From Biscogniauxia marginata (Eukaryota > Ascomycota > Sordariomycetes > Xylariales > Xylariaceae): a stretch of 21,242 nt of DNA. Location of the stretch: assembly GCA_022695795.1 (NCBI GenBank), contig MU404252.1:1-21242 (forward strand), read 5' to 3'. Below are positions 8,718 to 19,700 of the stretch, piece after piece; position 1 is the first letter of the stretch, and the number at the start of each line of letters is the position of its first letter. The position numbers and the translations under genes were made by a program. The notes beneath the pieces were generated by a model. The model worked only from the letters and a program-made list of their open reading frames with translations, ran no database searches and was not told the DNA's origin.

Positions 8718-9185
8718 ATGTTTAGTATTAATAAACCGGTTACGAAGATTTATAAAAACTAGCGCGAGACTCGTGACTTTTTCGCTGCTTATATTTAACT
8801 TTATAAATACGAGGTTTTTCCTTGTTTTCTTTGTTTTAAGAACGGTTTTTCTTGTTTTATAGTTTTAAGTTTTAAAACTTGTTTTAATTATATTATTAAA
8901 GTTTGTTATTATTATGATAATTCGAATATTAAAATGTTATTTTTATTAAATATAAGTTATAAACGTGATTATATCGTTTTTAAATATTAAAAAGTCGAGA
9001 ATAAGCTTTAAACGTTAATTAGTCGTTTAACTTATTTATATAAATAAAAAGAATTTCTTTAAAAACGAGGCTTAAAAATGTTAAAGCGTAATTTATTTTT
9101 AATTAAAAAGTTAAAGTATATTAACCGTAAAAAAGAGAAATAAAAACGATTAAAAGTAAAAAATGTTCGTTTTACTAAAAAATAG
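8718..9185 (+). pseudogene. Antisense accessory gene of the chromovirus, copy 1 (Zn2Cys6-like)
   Basis: One frame of 156 codons runs from ATG 8718 to TAG 9183 with seven internal TAA/TAG stops and no frameshift. It aligns with the copy at 15676-16137: no gap over the first 65 codons and about two codons of slippage in 150. Cysteines stand at codons 36, 39, 46, 55 and 63, with Tyr (TAT, a RIP product of TGT) at 58 and 65. Positions 36/39/46/55/58/65 give C-x2-C-x6-C-x8-C-x2-C-x6-C, the fungal binuclear zinc-cluster spacing. After it comes a Lys/Arg-rich, helix-like tail with KEFL-x-KRG-x-KMLKR at 111-124, as in the other copy. Relative to the parent retroelement it is on the strand opposite to pol. 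Role unknown; DNA or nucleic-acid binding is an inference. Confidence 0.72.
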
Positions 9186-9363
9186 CAGCGAACAAAGAAA
9201 TCGCTATGTTTATTTAAATTTAAATAAAGTGTATTTACTTCGAAGGCTTTTTTTTTTAATTAGTCCTTATTAAGTTCTTAAGTATTCCCGGCCGATCCGG
9301 GTTTTAATAATAAAAGCTTTTAAGTGCCTTAATGTTACAACCCTGTCTGGTCAGGTGATTTAA

Positions 9364-9373
9364 GTCACGTGAC
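9364..9373. promoter_or_regulatory. Palindrome GTCACGTGAC in the LTR
   Basis: A perfect 10-bp palindrome containing the CACGTG E-box core recognised by bHLH regulators. It sits in the U3 part of the 5' LTR, where promoter elements are expected. Regulatory use is inferred, not shown. Confidence 0.4.
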
Positions 9374-9384
9374 CTCGGGTTAGC

Positions 9385-9407
9385 GATCTCGCTGTTTTTA
9401 CGAGATC
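9385..9407. repeat. Hairpin gatctcg / cgagatc in the LTR
   Basis: Exact 7-bp arms (9385-9391 and 9401-9407) around a 9-nt loop, next to the palindrome and in the non-mutated part of the LTR. It might fold in RNA or serve as a binding site; nothing further can be said. Confidence 0.55.
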
Positions 9408-9762
9408 ACTACATCTAATAAAAAAAACCTTAAACAATAAAAAGAAGTATAAAAAAATAAGATTTTTTATATATTTAATTATTTATTTTAGTTCCTTAGT
9501 TATTAATTTAAAATTATAATCACTTTTTAATATTATAATAAAAATCTCTTAAAATCTCTTTAATAAATAAAGTATAATAAATCTTTTAAACTAATTTTAA
9601 TTTATTATTATTTTTAAATTAAGAAAACCTAATACGTACTTATTTGTGAAGTTAGTTAATTAGGAATATATAAGGAGGTTCGTTACATTTTAATAGCTTT
9701 TTAATTAATGCTTAATATTAGTTTAAAAAAAGGACTCTCGATTAAACCGTCTTAAAATAAAT

Positions 9763-12700
9763 ATGCCCCTTAAAACTAAAAAGTAATAAAAAAGAAATAA
9801 GTAAAAAAATAATAATTAATAAGCTTTTAAACGAAAACTTTAAATTATTTTACGGTATAATAAAAAGGTTTAAAAAAACTAATATAAGAATTAATTATAA
9901 TTATAATTAAAAAAGAGCTTTAAAAAGACACCTTTAAAGCTTAATAAAAAGAATTATTTAAAGAAGAAAAAAAGAAGGAAAAAGAAGCACTTAAAAAAGA
10001 AAACAAATAAATAAAACAACCTTTACCCTTTAAAGATAATTAACTGGAATTACCTTTAAACGATAACGACCTTAATAGTTTAAACGACGAAAATAACATA
10101 ATAACCCTTAATATAAAAAGTTTTAAATTAATTATACTTAGTAAATATAATAAGTTAAGTAATTTAAAAGGATTTTTGATTTAGGTTAAAACTTACTTAC
10201 GATTTTATCACGAAATAATTATTATTAAAAAATAAAGGGTTTTTACGGTATTTTAGCTTCTTGTCGAAACTGCCTTAACCTAGTTTTAACTAGTATTAAA
10301 AATTACTTGGATAATAAATAAAACGCTTAAAAAGACATAAAAAAGGTTTTTAAGAATTATAAAGAGTTTAAAAAATAACTTAAGTTTATATTTAGTAATT
10401 TAATTTTTAAATAACAAATTAAAACTCGACTTTATAAATTACGATAAAATAAAAAGACTTTAAATTACGTTATTAAGTTCAAGAAATTTATAAGCTAATT
10501 ATAACTACTTATCGAAAGTTTATACTACTTATTTTATTAAGGATTAAAGAACTATATAAAGAAAGAAACCTTAAAAAGTTTAATAACTACGTTATAATGG
10601 TAATTACTATCGATAACGAGAACTTCGAACGGTACCTTAAAAAGAAAAAGACGGTATAACGAAGAAATAACGAGTAATAAAAAGGAGGAAATTATAAAAG
10701 TAGTGCCGGAATAAGGAAAGGCACTAAAATTAAGTTAAACCCTATTAAAATTAACGCTACTTAAAAGGAATAAAAGAAACGAGACAAGTTAACCATTAAA
10801 TATTTTAATTATAAAAAAAAAGGACATTATAAAAACGAGTATCAAAGTTTTAAAAAATAAAAACTAAAAATAAAAGGGATTTCTTAACCCGAGAAAAAAA
10901 CTTTTAAAACGAAAGTTTATTTTGAAAATAATAAGGAGATAAACTAAGTATTTATTATTATTATTATTAAAACAAAGAAAAACGAGAAAAGCCTTATAAA
11001 AATTTATAAATATTATTAAGTTAATCGTAAAGAATATTTAAAGAATAACTATTTATACTAAAGATATTTTATACTAAAATAAGCTAAATAAGGATATAAC
11101 AAAAACGAATTACTATATAAGTATAATAATTATAAATTAAAATACGACTTAAGAATTAAGTTTAATTATAATAAATTACATTAAAGCCATTATAATAATA
11201 ATAAATATAAAACCTATTAAGAAAAAAGCTAATATAATAGCTTAAATTAAAGATTTTGTATAAATAATAGTTATAATGTCTATTAAAACTTAAAGGAATA
11301 TATATCGTTATATTAAAGCTTTTATATTAATAACGCTTATTAAATATATAAAAGTTTTAAAGATAAAGCCGGTTATTATTCTTAAAAACTAAAAATTAAT
11401 AACATAAAAGAAAATAAATATATTTACAATAACGTCCCACGATAATTATATTACTTTAAAGCATGTTATCTTCACTTAAATTCCGAAAAAAACAACGAAG
11501 TAATTATTAAAGGTTATATATGTTACACCTTAATACTATACGACGTATATAACTTGCTTAAAGCGGGTTTCGAAAAAGACGAAATTAAGAATAAATTATA
11601 GGAATTATAAAAGAAATTACATTTTTTATAATAACTCGAAAAACGAGCTAAGTATAACACTAGTTTATTTAGCTTAATAAAAAACATTTAATAAAACAAT
11701 AAGTAAAAATACGTATAACTAAACTAAGTTATAAATAAATCGTTAAAATATACCTTAAAAAAAGAGAAAGTTTCTAAAAATTAATATAAACCTATAAAGA
11801 AATATTAAATTACCCTTAACAAATAAATTTAAAAATTATACATTTTATTTAAAAATAATTTAAAACCTTAAGAAATTTTAAATTAATAAAAAAACAAATT
11901 TAAGTTATAAAAAGGCCCTCGAAAAAAAATTAAAGTTTTAATATATAAAGTTTTATATAAAAAATAAACCTTTTACCCCTTATTACGTAAAAAATAGTTA
12001 AAAAAACTATTTAAATAATAATTATTAAAAACACGCTTTTATAAAAACCTAAAAATAAAAGGACATCTGGGTTATAATAACTTAAAAAAACCTAAAAAAG
12101 AAAAGGCGTGAAAAACCAAAAAACGGCAAAAGCTCTCGCTAGTAAGGCAGCGAGAAGCCATAAATAATAAGTCCTTATATAAAGTCTAATCAAGACTTAA
12201 TAATACCATTATAACTAAAGTTAAATACAATAAAAAGAAGTATAAAGCCCTTATAAACTTAAAAGCAAATAAAAGTTATATCTTAACCGAGATAGCTTAA
12301 AAAGACAAAATATTATAAATATATAAATAAAGTTTATATTAATTACGAAACTTCGAAAGATATATATTTAATTATAAAAATAATAAAGTATTAAAAGAAA
12401 TAATCATTTTTTTAGTAATTATTTAAAAACATCTCGAGTAAATCATTTTTAATATTATATATATATTAAGTTACGATATAATGTTAAAAATAAATTAATT
12501 TAAAAAAAGTAATTTACAAATAAATTTCGAGATAAATACGCTTTATTAAGATTAAAAACAAGAAAAGTTAACCATTACGAGTTACGAGATAAATACCGTA
12601 AATAACTTTAAAAAAACGAATATAAAAACGAAACATATTACCTATATAATTTAAGTAACTAAGCTTAAAAATCTAACGAAAAGAATATTACGCGAGTACC

Positions 12701-15607
12701 TCCGTTTCTATAAATTATTTAGAAATAAAACGAAAAAAGAATTACAAAAACATAGCTAATAAGATTACTAAATCCACTTTAAAAAAGGAAAATAGTTAAA
12801 ACTATTTTTAATATATCTTATAAAATAAAAAAAATAAAAAGCACTATAAAAAAGAATTTAAAAAGATCTTAATAAAAGATATATTTAAAAATTAAAGTTT
12901 TTATTAAAATACTTAGTAATTATAGTATTAAAAGTCGATAAAAACGGAAAGTAACATATTAATAAAAAAAGAAATTTAATATAACGACAAGTAATTAATT
13001 ATTAATATTTTAATAAAATAACTAAAAAAAACGGATATTTATTACTACTAATAAAACTCATAAGAAAATAAATTAATAAAACCTAAATCTTTATAACATT
13101 AAACTTTCGCGATAAATATTACATAATTAAAATGGCTAAAATATACGAATAATATATTACATTTTAAATAATATATAAACATTATAAATACAAAGTTATA
13201 CCGTTTAAACTTATTAATACACTTACTACATTTTAACATATAATTATAACGATTTTTCGCAAGTTTCTAAATAGATTTATATTTATTTATTTAGACGATA
13301 TATTAATTTACTTAGAAAACGAGGAAGAGTATAAAAAACATATAAAACAAGTATTAAAAACCCTAGAAAAAGTAAACCTACTTATTTATTTAACTAAAAA
13401 TAAATAACATGTTAAAAAACTAAATTATTTAAGGTTTATAATAAGTTTAAGAAAAATCCGTATTTAAAAAAGGAAAATAACAATAATTAAGGATTAACTA
13501 AAACTTAAAAGTGTTATAAATATACGCGCATTTCTTAGCTTTATTAATTATATTAAATAACTCATTAAAGATTTTGGGCGGATTACTAAACTATTAACGA
13601 AACTAATTACTTTAGCGAAAACAAAAAAAGCTAAATAAGTTTTTTAATAGCTAAAAAAAGTTATAACTAGTAAGGTTACATATAAACTTCTAAACGAAAA
13701 TAAGAAGAAACGACTAAGGACAAACGCCTTAAATTTCGCTATTAAAATAGTTTTAAAACAACTAAAAAACAATAAAAAATAATATCTAGTCGCGTACTTA
13801 TTTAAAGCACTACATAGTACTAAACTAAATTATTAAATCTATAATAAAAAACTATTAATAGTAATTAAAGCGTTAAAAGAATAAGAATTATAGCTTAATA
13901 AAATCAAGGAACTTATCGACATTTATTTAAACCATAAAAACTTTACACGATTCATAATAATATAAACGCTTAATTAAAGATATAAGTGTTAAATGATTTT
14001 CCTGTTTAAATTCAATTTTAAAATCTAGCATATTAAGGGAAAAGAAAATATTTAAGCGGATCTTCTTAGTAGAAAGGGAGATTATAAGTTAAAAATCAAT
14101 AAAAGAAATATCTAGATGTTTAAATAATAAAACAACAAATTAGTTATATTAGTTTATATGCGAATTAATATAAGAAACTAGAAATAACGTTTCAAGGAAA
14201 ATTATAATTAAAAGGAAAAATAATTATAATCTTAATAAAGATCTAGCGACGAACTTCTTTTATATAAGGAAAAGGTATACGTATTAAAACGAGTATAAGA
14301 CGAATTCGTTAAAAAATTTCATAAATATTCTCTACATAGCCACTAAGGAATTTTTAAAACGATAAAACGACTTTAAAAAGAATTCGACTTTCTAGGAATA
14401 TAATAAATAATTAAAAAAAATTATAAAGAATTATAACATTTATAATAAGGCTAAAGTATTACGATATAAACCATATAAATTATTATAATTAACTTAAATA
14501 CTTAATAAAGCGTGGCACATAATTATATGAGATTTCGTAGTGAAACTCTTAAAGTTAAAAAATCCTATTATAAGAGTGCTTTATAACAATATATAGGTAA
14601 TTATTAATAAACTCACGAAATATGCTTACTTTTTACTATTTAATAAATTAAACATAATAAAATAATTAGCTTTTAATTTCCTAAGGGAATATATTAATAA
14701 ATATAGATTATTAAAACATATTATTTTAAATAGAAATAAGTTATTTACTTTAAAATTTTGGATAAACTTAATGAAATAAATAAGAGTTAAATAAAAGTTG
14801 TTTATAACGTATTATCTTTAAACAAATAAATAAATAAAAAAACTAAATTAAATAATAAAACAATATTTACAAAGTTATATTAATTAAAAAATAAATAGCT
14901 AGGTAGAATTACTATTAATAACCTAAATAGTATATGACACTTTAATTAACAAAGATATAAAAATGTTATTATACGAGGTAGTGTATAAGTAAAAAGCGGA
15001 AGTTTAAAGACAATCGATCGAACTCACGGAAGTATTAAAAGTCGAAATAAAGGCCCCGAGAGTAAAAGTACTATCCGAAAAGGTTTAAGCAGTATAATAA
15101 CGGTTATAAAAAGAATTATAATTCATTTAAGATAAAATAATAAAGTATTATAACAAAAAAAGAATTAAAGGATTAATTTTAAAAAAAAGAGATATAATTT
15201 ATTTATTTCGCTAACGATAAAACGTAATATTAAAAACACCTTAAATTAAAATAAAACGACTTAACAAAAAACTTAAATTTAAGAAATTAAAACTATATAA
15301 GATTAAAAAGGTTATTTTAAAAGTTAATTATAAGCTAGCGCTATTAAAAGGATTTAAAATACATTTTATATTTCATGTTTTACTTTTAAAACTAACACTA
15401 AAAAACGCTTTATTAAAAAGTTAATTAAAATTCGAGGAAAACCCTAACAAGTACAAAGTAGAAAAAATACTAGATTTAAAACGAATTAAAAGTTAATTAT
15501 AGTATTTTGTTAAATAAGAAGAATACCCACTTAAGAAGAACACTTAAAAACCACTTAGGTATTTAAAGAATTTAACGGCTAAAAAGGCCCGAAAATCGGG
15601 ATCCTAG
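9763..15607 (+). pseudogene. Gag-Pol polyprotein of the chromovirus, inactivated
   Basis: ATG 9763 opens a frame that, despite dozens of TAA stops, still matches Gag-Pol in one phase to about 14400. Landmarks: Gag with YFNYKKKGHYKNEY at 10801-10842, a C-x2-C-x4-H-x4-C knuckle with all three Cys turned to Tyr; a retropepsin-like ALI-N-L-K-A at 12247, where D-S/T-G is lost; RT YLDD at 13288-13299, intact; RNase H about 13711-13900; the integrase zinc region from 14317, with its C-x2-C now YNIY at 14432; and integrase catalytic D (14531) kept, second D now N (14729). The chromodomain lies at 15446-15590 (NKYKVEKILD, then a Y-F-V-K-[stop] segment). An extra A in the run 14413-14420 shifts the frame by one. 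The end at the TAG at 15605 is uncertain, since that codon may be a mutated CAG. A single frame for Gag and Pol is known in several fungal chromoviruses. Confidence 0.88.
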
Positions 15608-15675
15608 TTTAAAAAGAACAAGTCAAAAAAGGAGACGGCCGTAAAAGTAGTATTAATCTACTTGGCTAGTAAACG

Positions 15676-16137
15676 TTATTTAGCTTTTAATTTGGCTTAC
15701 TTCTCTTTTAAACGCTTTTATTTCTCTTTCTTTACTTTTTCCATCTTTTCGATAAAAGAAAGACCACGTTTTAACATTTTAAAACCCCGTTTTCTTAAAA
15801 ACTCTTTTTGTTTATATATATAAATTATTCGTTTCGCTAATGCTTAAAACTCTTTCTCGGTACGACGACGCTTTATAGCGAGCTTTTCTTGCTCGTAAGT
15901 AATATTAAATAGGTTAAACATTACGGTATTACTATCGTTATAATAACTTTAAATTTTAGCGGTATAAGTGAAATAAGTTTTAAACTTTAGAATTATAAAG
16001 TAAAAAGAATTAGTTTAAAAGTAATAAAAACAAGGAAATACTTTATAGCTAGTAAAGCGAATAAACGAAATAATAATATTACGAGTTTTACGTTAATTCT
16101 TACGAGGTTTCGTAATAAACTTAAAAACCCCCGACAT
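15676..16137 (-). pseudogene. Antisense accessory gene of the chromovirus, copy 2 (Zn2Cys6-like)
   Basis: ATG at 16137 opens 154 codons on the strand opposite to pol, ending at TAA 15676, between the chromodomain and the 3' LTR. Six internal stops (codons 15, 41, 63, 98, 140, 147) are all TAA, as expected if CAA glutamine codons were mutated; there is no frameshift. Codon 36 is Cys in FPC. Codons 39, 46, 55, 58 and 65 are Tyr (TAT/TAC), and codons 39, 46 and 55 are Cys in copy 1. The implied spacing is that of a fungal Zn2Cys6 cluster. The tail is charged and helix-like, with YKQKEFLRKRGFKMLKR at 108-124. Stop 15676 might itself be a mutated CAA, so the end is uncertain. From memory, similar short zinc-cluster/coiled-coil proteins are annotated as hypothetical in repeat-rich fungal genomes; that needs a search. 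Confidence 0.74.
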
Positions 16138-16251
16138 ACTAAAAATAATAAATAAAAAAGAACTTACTAAAAAGAATCTTTATCTTAAAGATTTTAGAAG
16201 GAGAGAAATAATATTATAAATTAACTATGTTAAAAGGATTTTTTATAAAGG

Positions 16252-16680
16252 TGTTAAAACATAAACTAAGAATGTAAGTATAAAAAAATCCATTTTCGTC
16301 GTTTAATAAGACGTCACGTAATATAATTTAAGTTACTTTTAAATCATAATAAATAGAATTTAAGTTGATTTTAAATTTAAATAAATTCTTTTTATATAAC
16401 AATTAATGTAAAAAGGGAATATATACTAAGAAGAATAAATATAAATAAATTAAAATTTCTTACGTATTTAGTTATACTTTTTAGTTCTTTAATTATTAAT
16501 TTAAAACTATAATTACTTTTTGATATTATAATAAAAGTACTTTGAAACCTTTTTAACGAACAAAACATTATAAATTACTTGAATTAATCTTAACCCACTG
16601 TTACCTTTAAATTAAGAAAACCTAGTATATACTCACCTGTGAAGTCAACTAACTAGGAACACACAAGGAGGTTCATTATA
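16252..16680 (+). repeat. 3' LTR
   Basis: The last 250 bp match the 5' LTR (attaagaaaacctagta block, then ggaggttcattata for ggaggttcgttaca). The start is placed at TGTTAAAAC (16252) by analogy with TGTTACAAC; 16273 is an alternative. It is about 70 bp longer than the 5' LTR. Here the left part is RIP-mutated, while the last 100 bases keep CA/TG. Confidence 0.75.
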
Positions 16681-16730
16681 ATTATTAAGCGAAGAACTTG
16701 AAATAAAATTAAAGATAGTAAAATAACTAA

Positions 16731-19700
16731 AAAAGGAATATATATCGTTATATTAAAGCTTTTATATTAACAACGCTTATTAAGTACATTAAAGCTTTAA
16801 AGATAAAGCTGGTTATTATTCTTAAAAACTAGAAAATAATAATATAAAAAAAAACGAATATATTTATAATAATATCCCACGATAGTTATAATATTTTAAA
16901 GTATATTATTTTTACTTAAGTTTTAAAAGGAATAATAAAGTAATTATTAAAAGTTATATATGTTATATTTTAATATTATGCGATATACACGATTTACTTA
17001 AAACAGGTTTCGAAGAAAACGAAGTCGAGAAAGAATTATAAGAATTATAAGAATTATAAGAATTATAAAAAGAACTATATTTTTTATATTAGCTCGAAAA
17101 ACGAGTTAAGTATAATATTAATTTATTCGGTTTTATAAAGAAACATTTAACAAAATAATAAATAAAAATACGTACAACTAAATTAAGCTACAAATAAATC
17201 GTTAAAATATACTTTAAAAAAGAGGGAGAGTTTTTAAAAATATATATAAACTTATAAAGAAACGTTAAATTACTTTTAATAAATAAAACCGAGAATTACG
17301 CCTTTTATTCGAAAATAATTTAAAACCTTAAAAAGCTTCGAATTAATAAAAAACCAAACTTAAGCTATAAAAAAGCCCTCGAAAAAGAATTAAAGTTTTA
17401 ATATATAAAGTTTTATATAAAGGATAAACTTTTCACTTTTTACTACTTAAAAAGAAGTTAAAAAAACTATTTAAATAACGATTACTAGAAACACGCTTTT
17501 ATAAAAGCCTAAAAATAAAAAGATATTAAAGCCGTAACGACTTAAAAAACCCTAAAAAAGAGGGGACATAAAAAACCAAAAAACGGCAAAGGCTCTCGTT
17601 AATAAGACAGCGAGAAGCCATAAATAATAAGTCTTTATACGAAGTTTAGTTAAAACTCGATAATACCATTATAATTAAAGTTAAATATAATAAAAGGGAA
17701 TATAAAGCCTTTATAAACTTAAAAATAAATAAAAACTATATTTTAATTAAAATAGCTTAAAAGAACGATATATTATAAATATATAAATAAAGTTTATATA
17801 AATTATAAAACTTTAAAAATTATATATTTAGTTATAAAAATAGCAAAGTATTAAAAGAAATAGTTCTTTTTTTAATAACTATTTAAAAACATTTTAAATA
17901 AGTTATTTTTAATATTATATATATATTAAATCACGACATAATTCTAAGAATAAATTAACTTAAAAAAAGCAATTTATAAATAAATTTCAAGATAAATACG
18001 CTTTATTAAGATTAAAATTAAAAAGAGTTAACTATTACGAGTTATAAAATAAGTACTATAAATAACATTAAAAAAACGAATATAAAGACGAAATATATTA
18101 CTTATATAATTCGAGTAACTAAGCTTAAAAATTTAACGAAAAAAGTATTACGTAAATACCTCCATTTTTATAAATTATTTAAAAACAAAACAAAAAAAGA
18201 ATTACTAAAATATAACTAATAAAATCATTAAATTTACTTTAAAAAAGAAAAATAACCGAAATTATTCTTAGTATATTTTATAAATTAAGAAAAATAAAAA
18301 GCATTATAAAAAAGAATTTAAAAGGATTTTAATAAAAAATATATTCGAGAATTAAAATCCTCGTTAAAATACTTAATAATTATAATATTAAAGGTCGATA
18401 AAAACGAAAAATAATATATTAATAAAAAAAGAAATCTAGTATAACGATAAGTAATTAATTATTAACACTTTAATAAAGTAATAAAAAAGAATAAATACTT
18501 ATTATTATTAATAAAACTTATAAAAAGGCAAATTAGTAAGGTTTAAATCTTTATAGCACTAAATCTTCGCGATGGTTATTATATAATTAAAATAGTTAAA
18601 AAACACGAATAATACACCGCCTTTCGAATAATATATAAACATTATAAATATAAAGTTATATTATTTAGACTTATTAACACACTCGTTATATTTTAACATA
18701 TAATTATAATAATTCTTTGTAAATTTCTAAATAAATTTATATTTATTTATTTAAACAATATATTAATTTACTTAAAAAGCGAAAAAGAGTATAAAAAACA
18801 TATAAAATAAATATTAAAAGCTTTAAAGAAGGTAAACCTACTTATTTATTTAACTAAAAATAAATGACATATTAAAAAACTAAACTATTTAAAGTTTATA
18901 ATAAATTTAAAAGAAATCCGTATTTAAAAAGGAAAAATAGTAATAATTAAGGATTAGTTAAAACCAAAAAATGTTATAAACGTACGCGTATTTCTTGATT
19001 TTATTAATTACATTAAATAATTCATTTAAAATTTCGGGCGAATTATTAAATTATTAACGAAATTAATTATTTTAACGAAAACAAAAAAAGCATTCTACTT
19101 TACTAAAAAAGATTATAACTAGTAAGGTTATATATAAACTTCTAAACGAAAACAAGAAGAAACAATTAAAGATAAACGCTTTAAATTTTGCTATTAAAAT
19201 AGTTTTAAAGTAATTAAAAGATAATGGAAAATAGTATCTAGTCGCGTATTTATTTAAAGCATTACACAGTGCTAAATTAAACTATTAAATCTATAACAAG
19301 GAATTATTAATAGTTATTAAAGTATTAAAAAAATAAGAATTATAGCTTAATAAAACCAAGGAATTTATCGATATTTATTTAAACTATAAAAACTTTATAT
19401 AATTCATAATAACGTAAACGCTTAATTAAAAATATAAACGTTAAATAATTTTCTTGTTTAAGTTTAATTTCAAAATTTATTACATTAAAAAAAGGAAAAC
19501 ATTTAAATAAATCTTTTTAGTAAAAAAAGAGATTATAAATTAAAAATCAACAAAAAAGATATATAAATATTTAAATAACAAAATAATGAATTAATTTTAT
19601 TAACTTACATACGAATTAATATAAAAAACTAGAAATAACGTTTTAAAGAAAGTTATAATTAAAAAAGAAAAACAATTATAGTTTTAACAAAGAACTAGTA

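Larger units (their letters stand above)
8233..9332 (-). mobile_element. Reversed 3' fragment of a Ty3/Gypsy chromovirus
   Basis: On the minus strand, right to left, the order is: end of pol (about 9332-9240), the accessory gene region (9185-8718), a short leader, and the 3' LTR ending at 8233. The same order is seen at 15590-16680 of the larger element. The fragment is cut sharply where the next element's LTR starts at 9333. It is therefore older than, or rearranged by, that element. The two retroelements lie head to head. Confidence 0.8.
9333..9687 (+). repeat. 5' LTR
   Basis: Begins TGTTACAACCCTG and ends GGTTCGTTACA, so the ends are an imperfect inverted repeat with TG...CA termini. The right half matches the 3' LTR and the reversed LTR at 8233. 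The first 85 bases keep many CA/TG dinucleotides and are unusually GC-rich for this region. Confidence 0.85.
9333..16680 (+). mobile_element. Near full-length Ty3/Gypsy chromovirus, RIP-degraded
   Basis: About 7.35 kb: 5' LTR 9333-9687, Gag-Pol from ATG 9763 to about 15607, antisense accessory gene 15676-16137, and 3' LTR about 16252-16680. Protease, RT, RNase H, integrase and a C-terminal chromodomain appear in that order, which is diagnostic for chromoviruses. The flanking 5-mers (cttaa left, attat right) do not match, so no target-site duplication is visible. All genes are broken by TAA stops, so it cannot move by itself. Confidence 0.9.

Noticed and set aside
9333..9420. tRNA gene in the GC-rich LTR segment
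   Set aside because: The hairpin is too short and there is no cloverleaf, A box or B box. It lies at the start of an LTR.
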